DNA of 64,000 nt from Rheinheimera sp. MM224 (GCF_947090785.1 NZ_OX352320.1:1488001-1552000); one strand, 5' to 3'; shown: positions 40,283 to 49,827, counted from the stretch's first letter. Notes: a model not told the origin generated them from the letters alone. Numbers and translations are program-made.

Positions 40283-43200
40283 TCAGGGTGTATCCGTCCC
40301 GCCATCCAATTAACCTTTACCCTGAAAATGGCGTACCCATTGAAACGCATGTGAATTACTGCACTATTTCTATTGCAGAGTGGTTAAGGCGCACGGTAAA
40401 AGGCTTTGATCTTGACCGTGATCATCACCCTATAAGCATCGATGTAAATGGTGTGACGATAGAGCCAAAAGACTGGGACAAGCATATTATTGATGCAGCT
40501 CAGGATATTAGGGTTTATCCGGTACCAAAGGGCATTGAAGCAGCCACCTTGGCTTGGATAGCAATAGCTGTGGCTGCTGTTGCCATTGTGTATTCATTGT
40601 CGATGATGCCTGACGGCATGGGTGGGCAAGAGCAGGGGGATCAACTAAAGCTCGGCACAGCTCAGGCCAATACTGTGCGGCTTTATGAGCCCATCCGCGA
40701 AGTATTTGGCCGTGACCGTATTTATCCGGATTACATAGTGCAGCCAGTAACCCGGTTCGTTGGTCCTCGTGATGTGCGCACTTACATGTTTTTAAGTGTT
40801 GGTATTGGGCCGATGGCCCTGCCTGGTGGGGATATGAAAGTGGGGCAAACCCCATTTGCAGCCTTTGGTAGTGACATTTCCTACACAGTTTACCCACCTG
40901 GTGCTGACGTATCCGGCGATAGCCGATCTGAAAACTGGTATATAGCGCCGGAGGTTGGTTCTTCAAAATCCGCTACTGCTGGCTTAGATTTGGATTCGCC
41001 AGTGGATATCACAGCTTCTAACGCTGATGGCCTGGCACTGAGCGACAACACCATTACGCTGGTAGGCAATAACGCATCGGTTTACAGTGGCTGGACCGTT
41101 GGTACCATTATCAATTTAATCACGCCAAATAATTATTTGGTCGGAATGAGCGGAGCTTACAGCACTATTGCTGGCCCATTAGACGACCTTGAGCCTTTTG
41201 TTGGTATGGCTGTTTCTCTGGATACACCGACAGAAGATGTGGATTTAGTGATCACGTCCTACTCACCTTATGTCGCACCGGTGCCAGGTGCCGGTGGTAG
41301 CGCCTCTTATGTACTGGCCAGTGCAGCGCCAACTACCTATGATTTTGAAACTGTGCCTGTGACCTGGTCATTAACTTATCAAGGTGTAACCCGGTCACTG
41401 TCACTGATCGACGACTATATCAACATGAGTGGGTTAGTTTCAGAACTCACAGCTCAGTTATCCGGTATGGGGTTGGTGGCTCAGGACCATTCAGGTCAGG
41501 TTCGGATCATCGAACCATCTAGCCCATTTCAAGGTGGCGCCATAGCGCAAAGCGGGGCGCCAGCAGCGGTGTTTGGTTCTTCACCAACGTATTCAACTGG
41601 TTCTCCTTCATCAGGCGGTACAGCCGAGCAATTGGCGTTTATTACTCTCGAGTACGAAGGTGGAACACCGTTCTCTGGATTGCCACTAGGCCAGCAGCGT
41701 CTGGCGTTAGGTTATCGTGGCAACAACTATGCAATCACTGATATAGATGATTTAACAATCAGCCTGAACCGTTTAACGGATGCTGGTTTAGTGGATTCTG
41801 GCTGGTCGGGTTTTGTAGATAGAACCTTGTTGGATTTTACGCTCAATGCAACAGCCTCAATTTCTGACAATTGGATAGGGCCCTTTATGGTATGCCCTGA
41901 AGGTGAAGTGATCGACCGCATGGAATGGGATGTGTTTTTTCCAGCTGGACTTATCCATGTCGACAAAAAAGGCCGTGATCACGAGTATAAATCCATTGTC
42001 ATTGTAGAGTGGGCAGATGTAGACACCGGCATCTGGAATACAATTGTTAAAACCTATGCAGGCATAACCCGTGACGGTTTTGGTGTAACTGAATACGAAG
42101 ACTTTGAAACCCCAATCCGCCCGATGATCCGCATGCGCAGGCAGGAATACAACGACTGGTCCAACAGTCAGGATAAAACCCAGTGGTTTGCACTTCGTGG
42201 TCGTCTACTAAGCAGACCTTCATCTTATCCGGACGAAACCACTATTGCCCTGACAATTCGCACAGGGGAACGGCTTTCAGCCATGTCTGACCGTAAAGTG
42301 AGCGTTGTTGCCACCAAGCTTTACGAAAATGGTGACAATCAATCTGTGTATGGAGCAACCCGCTATATCTGCGAAAGTGCAGGCATGCAGCTCAGCGAAA
42401 TAGATATCGAACAGCTGGAACAGCTGGAGGAAGATTATTGGACCCCAAGGGGAGAAAAGTTCGACTTTAGCTTTAGTAAACAAGTCACGGTTAAAGAAGC
42501 GCTTCAGATGGCCTTGGGTGCTGGTATGTCTTTACCTGTGCTTGAAAGCGGAATGCTATCAGCTGTGCGTGAAGGAAATCAGACACCCAAGGGGCTTATT
42601 ACGCCACACGATCAAGCTTCAGAGTTAAAAGTATCGTTTACTTCAGCAGGCCCTGATGACTACAGCGGTGTTGATGTGAAATACATTAACCCGGTTACAT
42701 TTACGGAAGAAATAGTCGAATGCCGGTTGCCAGGCTTAACTGCACTTAAAACTGAAACCTTTGAGTTAGCCGGCGTTCACGACAGAACAAGAGCATGGCG
42801 CATAGGCATGCGTAGGCTGATGAAGTATCGCCTGCAGCGCCTGAAAGTTGACACCAGTACGGAAATGGATGCGCTGGCTTACCAATTCATGGACTTAATC
42901 ATATTCGCCAATGATATACCTGGTGATCAGAACATCAGCTGCTTAATTGAAAACATCATCATTGGCGGTGGCACAGCAACATTACTGGTTTCAGAGCCGT
43001 TAGATTGGACCTTTAGCAACACTCGCTGCGTGATCCGCAGGCAAGACGGTACAGTCACTAATTTACTTACACCAACTGAAGTTGATTTCTGGCCAGAATA
43101 CAGAGGTAGGGCACTTACTTTACCAGCATCAGCCATCGATTTTGAACCAAATTGGAAAATAGAGCCACCGCGCCTGCTGTTCTGTTCATCCGACAAAGTC

Positions 43201-43314
43201 GGCTACCCGATGATCATCGAATCTATTGACCCGGACGAAGAGGGGCGCTGCTCTGTACGCGGGGTTAATTACTCTGCAGACTTGTATCAGTACGACGACA
43301 GCAGCCCAACTTAA
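40279..43314 (+). CDS. Tail tip / host specificity protein (gpJ-like)
   Basis: This encodes 1011 residues. The first 110 residues resemble lambda gpI (a small domain plus a hydrophobic stretch LAWIAIAVAAVAIVYSLSM), fused to a central tail-hub J-like region: RLYEPIREVFGRDRIYPDY, DVRTYMFLSVGIG, RTRAWRIGMRRLMKYRLQR. It forms the tail tip hub that carries fibres and contacts the receptor. There is no VR-like sequence here. Confidence 0.8.
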   Translation: MIRVYPSRHPINLYPENGVPIETHVNYCTISIAEWLRRTVKGFDLDRDHHPISIDVNGVTIEPKDWDKHIIDAAQDIRVYPVPKGIEAATLAWIAIAVAAVAIVYSLSMMPDGMGGQEQGDQLKLGTAQANTVRLYEPIREVFGRDRIYPDYIVQPVTRFVGPRDVRTYMFLSVGIGPMALPGGDMKVGQTPFAAFGSDISYTVYPPGADVSGDSRSENWYIAPEVGSSKSATAGLDLDSPVDITASNADGLALSDNTITLVGNNASVYSGWTVGTIINLITPNNYLVGMSGAYSTIAGPLDDLEPFVGMAVSLDTPTEDVDLVITSYSPYVAPVPGAGGSASYVLASAAPTTYDFETVPVTWSLTYQGVTRSLSLIDDYINMSGLVSELTAQLSGMGLVAQDHSGQVRIIEPSSPFQGGAIAQSGAPAAVFGSSPTYSTGSPSSGGTAEQLAFITLEYEGGTPFSGLPLGQQRLALGYRGNNYAITDIDDLTISLNRLTDAGLVDSGWSGFVDRTLLDFTLNATASISDNWIGPFMVCPEGEVIDRMEWDVFFPAGLIHVDKKGRDHEYKSIVIVEWADVDTGIWNTIVKTYAGITRDGFGVTEYEDFETPIRPMIRMRRQEYNDWSNSQDKTQWFALRGRLLSRPSSYPDETTIALTIRTGERLSAMSDRKVSVVATKLYENGDNQSVYGATRYICESAGMQLSEIDIEQLEQLEEDYWTPRGEKFDFSFSKQVTVKEALQMALGAGMSLPVLESGMLSAVREGNQTPKGLITPHDQASELKVSFTSAGPDDYSGVDVKYINPVTFTEEIVECRLPGLTALKTETFELAGVHDRTRAWRIGMRRLMKYRLQRLKVDTSTEMDALAYQFMDLIIFANDIPGDQNISCLIENIIIGGGTATLLVSEPLDWTFSNTRCVIRRQDGTVTNLLTPTEVDFWPEYRGRALTLPASAIDFEPNWKIEPPRLLFCSSDKVGYPMIIESIDPDEEGRCSVRGVNYSADLYQYDDSSPT

Positions 43315-43347
43315 CGAACTACAAAACCACTTATTAAAAGACCACTA

Positions 43348-43368
43348 AACCCGCTTCGGCGGGTTTTT
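43348..43368 (+). terminator. Intercistronic hairpin (AACCCGC type)
   Basis: This is the same stem and TTCG loop as at 25378 and 35261, with a T run, between the tail tip gene and the tail fibre gene. Confidence 0.75.
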
Positions 43369-43387
43369 GCATTTATGGAGCATTCAA

Positions 43388-45640
43388 ATGCGTTACAACA
43401 CCAAAAACCCTTTAGGTACTGACGGTTCCTCAGATCCTCGTGACTTGTACGACAATGCTGGCAACTTAGATTTACTGTCTAACTCCAAGACGCTAATTAG
43501 TGTCCCGGATCGTTTAGGTCTGTCACGAACAACATTACACGGTTACGATTTGAAGTTTAAAAATGCACTTGAGGCATTAGGTTTATACCCAGTGCCAGGG
43601 AGCTTTGAATCAGGTGGGGTAATCACAAATATCAATCAGGTTTTACAACGAACAACACCGCCAGAGGGTTTTTTTAGTTGGGGCGGAGAAATACCTCCAG
43701 GTGGAAAAGTAGTTCCTGCGGGTAGCACAGTTGCTGGAACAGGCGGGGAGGGTGTCACTGCCTGGACAAACAGAAACGACGCTACTTTCAGAGCTGCATT
43801 GGCACTGCTTGGCAGTAATGTTCTGATTGCTGGACTGCCAGCGGCAGATATACGATATGCCAGTTTCAATGATAGGTTAGGTATCATTGCTGCAAGAATG
43901 CAAGCAGGTGAAGATGTAGCAATTGCTTGTTATGGTGATTCTACAGTAGAAGGTATAAATACAACTCCGCTAGTAAGAAACCCTACATCACCTGTTGGTA
44001 GCGCTGACCAGAACTTGAACGCCCCGAATGCGTGGCCAGCTAAGTTGCAGTCAATACTGCGCGAAATATATAACAACAGCAATATCAAAACTTATAACGC
44101 TGGGTATGCTAATCAGCGAATGGACAACGGTTGGGCGGTTGCCAACTATGACGCAGCTGTAATAAATAACCCGTTCTATGGTGTTCCAGATGTAACTATA
44201 GTCGCGTTCGGCTTAAATGATATTGCGATATCCGGATCCCAAATAGCTGACCATGTTACTCAAACTCGCATTTTACTCAGGAAAATTATAGATGATGGTA
44301 CTGTGCCAGTGTTGGCAACAACTGATGCAGAAGCCCAAAACGGTCAGTTCGGTAACACCCGTGACCATAAAGAAGCTAGACGGGAGCTTGACTCTGCTAA
44401 GAAAAGTTTAGCTATTGAGTTTGGTATACCGTTAATTGACTTCGGCCAATTGCTAAAAGATTGGATTCAGAACAACACAGACGGCTATGTCTGGACAACT
44501 GAACAAGATGACAATCTACATTTTAGTAATGATGGTCATGCATATAAAGCCCAATGCGCTACAAAGCTATTCTTTAACGATTTTGTTGAATTCAATGGCG
44601 GTCAGCAGTCTATTAACTCGTGGAGCAGTCAAACCGCTTATGTTGGCGACTCGGCTAGTTTTTTCAAACTTTCAAATAACGCCCAAGGCGGAAACGTTGT
44701 TTACGCATCTGGTGCGCCAGCTTTAACAGACATGATGACTTTATGGGTATGGTCATCAGTACCAAATGCACACTTAATCTATTTGGGTACTGATAATGAA
44801 TTCTACAGTGCGGGGACTTATACAATCCCACCGAAAATATCAGTTAAGGAATTTTTTAATGGATCAGTCTTATCAAAAAACATAATTTCGGCCGGTGGTT
44901 CTCTGCCGACATCAGGCATAAATTATCGCAGAAGTGATGAACCGTTCATCCATAGTAAGCTTAAATATGGTCTAAACAAAGTCACGTACGTGTCAGGTGA
45001 CGCAGCTACGCTTTTTTATGCAGGATTTAAAATAGTAGAATCTGAAATGGTGTTACCGGGTAATGTGTTAGCTGGCGTTGGGCGGTTCGCTAAAAGTTTC
45101 GTCGTTGCAGATGGACATTCAATAAAAAACATACCGGCAAAGTCTGACTTATCTAATACAGCTGGCTGCTTTGATGGCGAAAAAGTATCGATCAGCTTTG
45201 ATGTATCCATAGCAACCAGATCAGCAGGTGTTTTCCTTCTGAGAGGGCAAGGCTTTACAGGATTAGAAGCTGCTGTAACAAATAATCAACAGACTGCAAT
45301 CATGCTATTGCGGTCTATTACAAACAACAGGCTTGAACTATACAGGGTTACATATAGTAGTGCCACAAACCCATCTAGCTCACTGATAGGCGTATCAGCC
45401 GATGGTACATGGGCCACTCCGAGAAAAGAGGGGCGTTTTGAGATAGAGAAAGTTGCCGGAGTCCAACGTCTAACTGTTTACGATGCTTGGGCTGGAGGTA
45501 ATGCAATACTTACAGCTGACTTGACCGGCACATCAACAGCAAGATGGGCAGGTTTGGTCGGAGGATTCTATTACAACGGCACAGCTCCGAGCCAAGTCGA
45601 CACAACAATGGAAATACATAACATGGTTATTAATAGATAA
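43388..45640 (+). CDS. Tail fibre/tailspike with SGNH hydrolase domain
   Basis: This encodes 750 residues. The N-terminal 60 residues (NPLGTDGSSDPRDLYDNAG...) are a common virion-attachment start. Residues about 170-400 form an SGNH/GDSL esterase: block I CYGDSTVEG, block II NAGYANQRMDN, block III FGLNDI, block V DDNLHFSNDGH. The beta-rich C-terminus (after about 450) probably binds or trimerises. The enzyme likely deacetylates a surface polysaccharide during adsorption. Confidence 0.85.
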   Translation: MRYNTKNPLGTDGSSDPRDLYDNAGNLDLLSNSKTLISVPDRLGLSRTTLHGYDLKFKNALEALGLYPVPGSFESGGVITNINQVLQRTTPPEGFFSWGGEIPPGGKVVPAGSTVAGTGGEGVTAWTNRNDATFRAALALLGSNVLIAGLPAADIRYASFNDRLGIIAARMQAGEDVAIACYGDSTVEGINTTPLVRNPTSPVGSADQNLNAPNAWPAKLQSILREIYNNSNIKTYNAGYANQRMDNGWAVANYDAAVINNPFYGVPDVTIVAFGLNDIAISGSQIADHVTQTRILLRKIIDDGTVPVLATTDAEAQNGQFGNTRDHKEARRELDSAKKSLAIEFGIPLIDFGQLLKDWIQNNTDGYVWTTEQDDNLHFSNDGHAYKAQCATKLFFNDFVEFNGGQQSINSWSSQTAYVGDSASFFKLSNNAQGGNVVYASGAPALTDMMTLWVWSSVPNAHLIYLGTDNEFYSAGTYTIPPKISVKEFFNGSVLSKNIISAGGSLPTSGINYRRSDEPFIHSKLKYGLNKVTYVSGDAATLFYAGFKIVESEMVLPGNVLAGVGRFAKSFVVADGHSIKNIPAKSDLSNTAGCFDGEKVSISFDVSIATRSAGVFLLRGQGFTGLEAAVTNNQQTAIMLLRSITNNRLELYRVTYSSATNPSSSLIGVSADGTWATPRKEGRFEIEKVAGVQRLTVYDAWAGGNAILTADLTGTSTARWAGLVGGFYYNGTAPSQVDTTMEIHNMVINR

Positions 45641-45674
45641 AAAATGATCAACGGCTTTGCTGGGAACAAATCGG

Positions 45675-45795
45675 GGTGTAACTGAGTCCGCTTTAGTCCT
45701 TCTCTGTCCAAGCGCTAAGCTACAGAACTCAGTCAGCAAAGGAATGCGGCGGACTGAGTAATACATTAGTGAGGGTTCGAATCTTTCATTAGCAG
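45675..45795 (+). ncRNA. Structured repeat with tRNA T-arm-like end, copy 1
   Basis: AGTCCGC at 45685-45691 can pair with GGCGGACT at 45748-45755. A T-arm-like hairpin follows (GAGGG TTCGAAT CTTTC at about 45771-45787). Copy 2 at 46838-46960 is about 80% alike and preserves both stems with compensating changes (CTTTC to CCCTC). The orientation is a guess. It could be a phage small RNA, a decayed tRNA-like element, or an attachment/recombination site. Confidence 0.5.
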
Positions 45796-46475
45796 TCAGC
45801 GGCGATAAAAACCAGATCACCTATTTTGTTAAACGCACTGGGTTTATCAATCGGCATTGCAGTCAGTTGCACCGGAATATTTGGAGCTAACAACTTTTCG
45901 AACTCCTCAACATTCTGATCAGCTGAAAGCCAAGATTCAAACAAATCAGGAGTCAGCATTAACGGGCTGGCTTTACTGTGATAAGGGATTAGCTTAGGGT
46001 GGGGCGGAAGTGTGATCACTGAGCAGGAGTAGGTTGGTTCGCCAGTCTCTTTGTTTAGCCAGGTGCGGTAAAGTCCACCGAAAGCCAATCCAGTCTGACC
46101 AATAAAATCTGTGTACTGATTTTTACCGTCAACAACTTCCGTCTCTCCAAAGCCAGCTGCAGGAATAATACAGCGCTGAGTCCGATACGCTGCATAGCCG
46201 GCGCTTCCTTTTACATTCAGTTTGTCATACCTGGTATTAAAGCTGGTGTACTGGCTGGGTTTGAATCCGTGTTCAGTTTTATCAAGTAGTAACCACCAGA
46301 TCGCATCCTGTAATCGCCTCTGGCCGTTTTGCTCAATCACTATGCTGATTTTATTTGTAGCCCGGATAAAACGATTAGTACGTAGTGGCATAACCTGATC
46401 TTGCAGGTTAATACCTAGCTGTCCACAAAGGTCAATAACCTCAGGGCAATCAATTACGTTCAATCTTCCGCACAT
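45789..46475 (-). CDS. SRAP domain protein (YedK/HMCES-like)
   Basis: This encodes 228 residues from the ATG at 46475, so that the catalytic Cys is residue 2 (MCGRLNV). Other family residues are NTRYDKL, IIPAAGFGETE with its Glu, and IPYHSKASPLML with the active His. Such proteins crosslink to abasic sites in single-stranded DNA and shield them. The LexA box 49 bases upstream supports SOS induction. Confidence 0.88.
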   Translation of the reverse strand: MCGRLNVIDCPEVIDLCGQLGINLQDQVMPLRTNRFIRATNKISIVIEQNGQRRLQDAIWWLLLDKTEHGFKPSQYTSFNTRYDKLNVKGSAGYAAYRTQRCIIPAAGFGETEVVDGKNQYTDFIGQTGLAFGGLYRTWLNKETGEPTYSCSVITLPPHPKLIPYHSKASPLMLTPDLFESWLSADQNVEEFEKLLAPNIPVQLTAMPIDKPSAFNKIGDLVFIAADC

Positions 46476-46523
46476 TTTCCTACCTACCCAGCTTGTCAAA
46501 AATTCATATTGCCTAAATAATAA

Positions 46524-46539
46524 CTGTAAATAAATACAG
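46524..46539. promoter_or_regulatory. LexA box
   Basis: CTGTAAATAAATACAG is a perfect CTGT-N8-ACAG SOS box. It lies between the divergent SRAP gene and the gene at 46551 and can control both. Confidence 0.85.
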
Positions 46540-46550
46540 TGTGATTTTAT

Positions 46551-46817
46551 ATGGCTTGGTTTATATCAGTTCAAATCAGGACTCTAGCATTATTCAAGGA
46601 TGGCCGACTTGTTCAGCAAGTGACGTTTCAGCGCACCAGGTCTCATGGAAGAATGCCGTTCTTGGCATGGACACCAACAAATTTTGACCGTACTAAGTTT
46701 TTGCCCTTCACTTTCCATGAAAATGACAAGCTAAAAAGGATCGAAGAAGCTGGCATGACTTACGAATGGAGCCCAGTACAAAACCAGTATAGTTACTATA
46801 ACGAGCAGTATCAGTAA
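46551..46817 (+). CDS. Hypothetical SOS-controlled protein
   Basis: This encodes 88 residues, basic, with a beta-rich start (FISVQIRTLALFKDGRLVQQV) and an aromatic tail (YSYYNEQY). The ATG is 12 bases after the LexA box, leaving room for only a weak ribosome site (GTGA). No family is recognised. Confidence 0.5.
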   Translation: MAWFISVQIRTLALFKDGRLVQQVTFQRTRSHGRMPFLAWTPTNFDRTKFLPFTFHENDKLKRIEEAGMTYEWSPVQNQYSYYNEQYQ

Positions 46818-46837
46818 TGAGGTCTTGGGACAAAATT

Positions 46838-46960
46838 GGGGCGGAACTGAGTCCGCCTTAGTCCTTTTCTGTCCATCTGCTTAAATGCAGAACGCAGCCA
46901 GCAAAGGACTGTGGCGGACTGAGCAATACATAAGAGAGGGGTCGAATCCCTCGTTAGGCA
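46838..46960 (+). ncRNA. Structured repeat with tRNA T-arm-like end, copy 2
   Basis: AGTCCGCCTTAGTCCTTT (46850-46867) pairs with the matching arm ending at 46920 at 16 of 18 positions. A small hairpin TCTGC/GCAGA lies inside. The 3' end has GAGGG GTCGAAT CCCTC, a perfect T-arm. It lies between the SOS gene and the integrase end. No acceptor stem or anticodon arm was found, so it is not a normal tRNA. Confidence 0.5.
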
Positions 46961-46967
46961 AATATAG

Positions 46968-48206
46968 CTAAACCACTTTCAGCCCTTTGTATCCGGACAT
47001 AGCAAAGTTGCCAGTTGCTGCTTGCTCTATATGGTTACTCCACCATTCCATTAGTTTCCGGCGCCGCTCTAAGTAGGTTGCTCTGTTGTATGCGGAACGA
47101 ACTTGGTTTTTATCCTGGTGAGCAAGAGCAGCCTCTATCACATCATCATCAAAGCCTTGTTCGTTTAATGTGGTGCTGGCCAGAGCTCGCAAGCCGTGAG
47201 AAACCAAAATATCCTTATAGCCCATTCTTTGTAGAGCCCGGTTAGCTGTTTCAGAATGAGTAGGCTGGTTATGGCGCCGTTCTGATGGAAAGATGAAAGG
47301 AGAGTTGCCACTAATTGGCTTTAACATATCCAGCAGGGCCATTGTTTGTGGTGTCAGCGGAACAATGTGTTCTTTCTTCTTTTTCATGCGCTCAGCCGGC
47401 ACAGTCCAAACCTGCTGCTCAAAATCAATTTCATCCCAGCTAGCGCCAGCGGCTTCTGACGGCCTGACCATAGTATGAAGTTGCCACTCGAGAAGGCAGC
47501 GCGTGACGATGCGGATCTGTGCATAGCTGATAGCCTTCATCAGTTCCGGCAATTCGTCAGGTTTAATGGTTGGCATGTTCACAGGTTTGGCTGCTATAAA
47601 TGCCGCCTTAATGCCGGCCAACTGATTGTGCTGAACAATACCGGTATTCACACACCAGGTCATAAGTTCATTTAAGCGCTGGCATACCCGGGTGATCGTT
47701 TCCAGCTTCTTAGCTGACTCAAGTGGTTTTAGTGTGTCAATTACCAGCGGGGCTGTTAGCTCTTTGATAGGTAACTTGCCCAGCCTTGGGTAAAGATACA
47801 TTTCGAAGGTTCGGCGAATATTAAACGCATGCCGCTCACCGACCGCTGCAAACTTCACGAGGAACCATTTTGCCGCTACGTCGGCAAGAGAAGTACTTAT
47901 TTCCTTTCTTCGGCTTTCGTCGTTTTCCTCGATCCACTTCGCCGGATCAATCTTTTGATCTAATAGCTCACGGTATTGGGCTCGCAACTTTCTGGCCTGT
48001 GACAAAGTTGTGTCAGGGTAGGTGCCGATCTTAATTGTGTTTGGGGTGTCGAGGTATGGACGTTTATATCTAAATAACCAAGATTTATTGCCTGCAGTAG
48101 TTACTCTGAGCTCTAAACCAGCCCCGTCATACAGGGAATAGAGCTTATCCTGAGGCTTGGCTGATTTAACTTCAGTATCGCTCAGAGGCGTTGTTTTACG
48201 GGCCAT
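46968..48206 (-). CDS. int: Phage integrase, P4-type tyrosine recombinase
   Basis: This encodes 412 residues from the ATG at 48206, with GGAG upstream. The N-terminal DUF4102-like arm-binding domain has TTPLSDTEVKSAKPQDKLYSL and LYDGAGLELRV. The catalytic domain has Arg in HTMVRPSEAAG, SHGLRALAST, ALAHQDKNQVRSAYNRA with the nucleophile Tyr. It faces away from the tRNA-Arg gene, which is the probable attachment site about 190 bases upstream. Confidence 0.92.
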   Translation of the reverse strand: MARKTTPLSDTEVKSAKPQDKLYSLYDGAGLELRVTTAGNKSWLFRYKRPYLDTPNTIKIGTYPDTTLSQARKLRAQYRELLDQKIDPAKWIEENDESRRKEISTSLADVAAKWFLVKFAAVGERHAFNIRRTFEMYLYPRLGKLPIKELTAPLVIDTLKPLESAKKLETITRVCQRLNELMTWCVNTGIVQHNQLAGIKAAFIAAKPVNMPTIKPDELPELMKAISYAQIRIVTRCLLEWQLHTMVRPSEAAGASWDEIDFEQQVWTVPAERMKKKKEHIVPLTPQTMALLDMLKPISGNSPFIFPSERRHNQPTHSETANRALQRMGYKDILVSHGLRALASTTLNEQGFDDDVIEAALAHQDKNQVRSAYNRATYLERRRKLMEWWSNHIEQAATGNFAMSGYKGLKVV

Positions 48207-48242
48207 AATGTACTCCATAATACTACAGCGTTTGGCACTCAT

Positions 48243-48391
48243 GAGCTGTAGTATTAACCGTGGTATTAAAAACGTTGGTTGTCCTCGAACTATAATGAAC
48301 GAAAACGAACGAACTGATCAACTGAATACGGCATTTTTACTGAGTTTGGCGAACGTTAACGGGCTTTAACGAGCTTTACTGAACGTGGTGG
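48243..48391. other. Probable attachment-site arm region
   Basis: This non-coding stretch between integrase and tRNA carries several GAACG-type short repeats (48296-48316) and a doubled GGGCTTTA/GAGCTTTA segment (48361-48378). Such repeats fit integrase arm binding. The core site is expected within the tRNA 3' half; the left att copy is not in the window. Confidence 0.4.
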
Positions 48392-48466
48392 TGGCCGCCC
48401 CAACAGGAATCGAACCTGTAACTGCCCCTTAGGAGGGGGCCGTTATATCCATTTAACTATGGAGCG
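48392..48466 (-). tRNA. tRNA-Arg (CCU)
   Basis: On the minus strand the gene begins CGCTCCA, which pairs with TGGGGCG at the 3' end, followed by G and encoded CCA. The D-arm region is TAGTTAAATGGATATAACG. The anticodon loop CTCCTAA gives anticodon CCT. The T arm is ACAGG TTCGATT CCTGT. Its 3' end faces the prophage, the usual integration arrangement. Confidence 0.92.
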
Positions 48467-48573
48467 GACTTGTAGCAGGCACTAAACTAGCACAGCTGGC
48501 GAATCCTGTGAACTCCAGTCGAATCAACAGGTTCTTTATTGAACAATAAGCCGTGGTTTTAGCCGGGATTTTA

Positions 48574-49737
48574 TTAAGGTTGTTCTTTATCGTTAATCAA
48601 GGTTGCAGCATCACCCACTTGCACATTGGCTAACAAATCCATATTGATACTCTCAGCCCAGGCATTTTTGTGGTTCAGCTCAGTGATCTTTACTTTGAGT
48701 TCGCTGACAGTCAGTTGGTCTTGTAATTGACCAAAGCTGTCTTTGTGTTGGCGACGAAATAAAATGGTTAGCTCATCACCGATTTTTAAGCCTTGTTTAC
48801 TACCCAGGTTCAGCAGCACTTTATGCTGTTGTACCAGTGTGATATCTGCCAGTATAGTTTCGCAGCGCAGTGCTTCTTCCACGTCCTGAGCTGCGGCATT
48901 TAATACCCGCTCGATAGACTTACCATAATCGGTTTGCCAGAAGCGCTGTGTTTTTGGGCTAATGACTGTGGTACTGCGAAAGCCCCAAACAGCAGATGTC
49001 TGGTATTTTTGGCTGAATAACACTTTTTGTTCCTGAATGTCGGTCAGCTCCAGTTGCAGCTGATAAAAACGTTCTCTGTCCTGATCAGACCAAAATGACC
49101 AGTTGGTACCCACACGCTCACCCAGCGAAACATCGTCCAGACTGGCTTTGAGCAAATAGCGGCCACCATAGTTACGTTGCAAAGCGCCACGGTCGGCATA
49201 ACTCAGTTCTTTTTGCCGGATAGGTTGGGGCAGCAGTTTGATTAAGCTGGAACCAGAGGACTCCTCCAGCTTTTGTATAAACAAACTGGTGCTGGCTTCA
49301 TCCAGCTCATACAGCTGCCCTGTAATAGCCTGTTCCCGGTTTTCAATGACAAAAGGGCTGATCAACAGCTCCTTTTTTAATTGCAGGTTGGCGCATTGGT
49401 TTTGATCCGGATAAATATCAGCTCTGATCGTGACGTTGATATAACCGTTTTCTTCAGTTTCAGAGACGATTTGCACATTATGTACTTCCCCCTGAGTCTG
49501 TAAAAACATCGATTCCTGAGTCAATAAACCGTCGGTTACCTGTTGCACAGTGCGAATAGAAGCACCTGAATACAGCAGCGCTTTACGTACAGCATCTTCA
49601 GTGGCTGCAGTTCTGGCTGCATGGGTATCGCCGGCACGCAGTGCGGCCTGGCCTGTTGCTTCATACCAATCTGCGTTGGCATGGCCAGAAAGCAGTGGCA
49701 AAGCCATCAGTGATACGCAAAGCGCAGATAGACGCAT
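48574..49737 (-). CDS. flgT: Flagellar H-ring protein FlgT
   Basis: This encodes 387 residues with a signal peptide (LMALPLLSGHANA). WYEATGQAAL, ARTAATEDAVRKALLYSGA and the later SKQGLKIGDELTILFRR segment fit FlgT. It builds the H ring around the outer-membrane L ring of polar sheathed or fast flagella. It is divergent from flgP. Confidence 0.85.
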   Translation of the reverse strand: MRLSALCVSLMALPLLSGHANADWYEATGQAALRAGDTHAARTAATEDAVRKALLYSGASIRTVQQVTDGLLTQESMFLQTQGEVHNVQIVSETEENGYINVTIRADIYPDQNQCANLQLKKELLISPFVIENREQAITGQLYELDEASTSLFIQKLEESSGSSLIKLLPQPIRQKELSYADRGALQRNYGGRYLLKASLDDVSLGERVGTNWSFWSDQDRERFYQLQLELTDIQEQKVLFSQKYQTSAVWGFRSTTVISPKTQRFWQTDYGKSIERVLNAAAQDVEEALRCETILADITLVQQHKVLLNLGSKQGLKIGDELTILFRRQHKDSFGQLQDQLTVSELKVKITELNHKNAWAESINMDLLANVQVGDAATLINDKEQP

Positions 49738-49827
49738 GACAAACCCTCAATAGAAGAACTAACAGGGTAGAAGCAAAAGCTATGCCTGAATTAAGGTTTT
49801 CTCAAAAAATAGGCATTTATTTAGAAA

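Noticed and set aside
40279..43314. Third DGR variable repeat in the tail tip or fibre genes
   Set aside because: I saw no ACVRAVRGG-like end or GCGTGCGTCCG-type segment in 40279-45640.
46838..46960. Ordinary tRNA or tmRNA
   Set aside because: Only a T-arm-like hairpin is present; I could find no acceptor stem, anticodon arm or tag-peptide frame.
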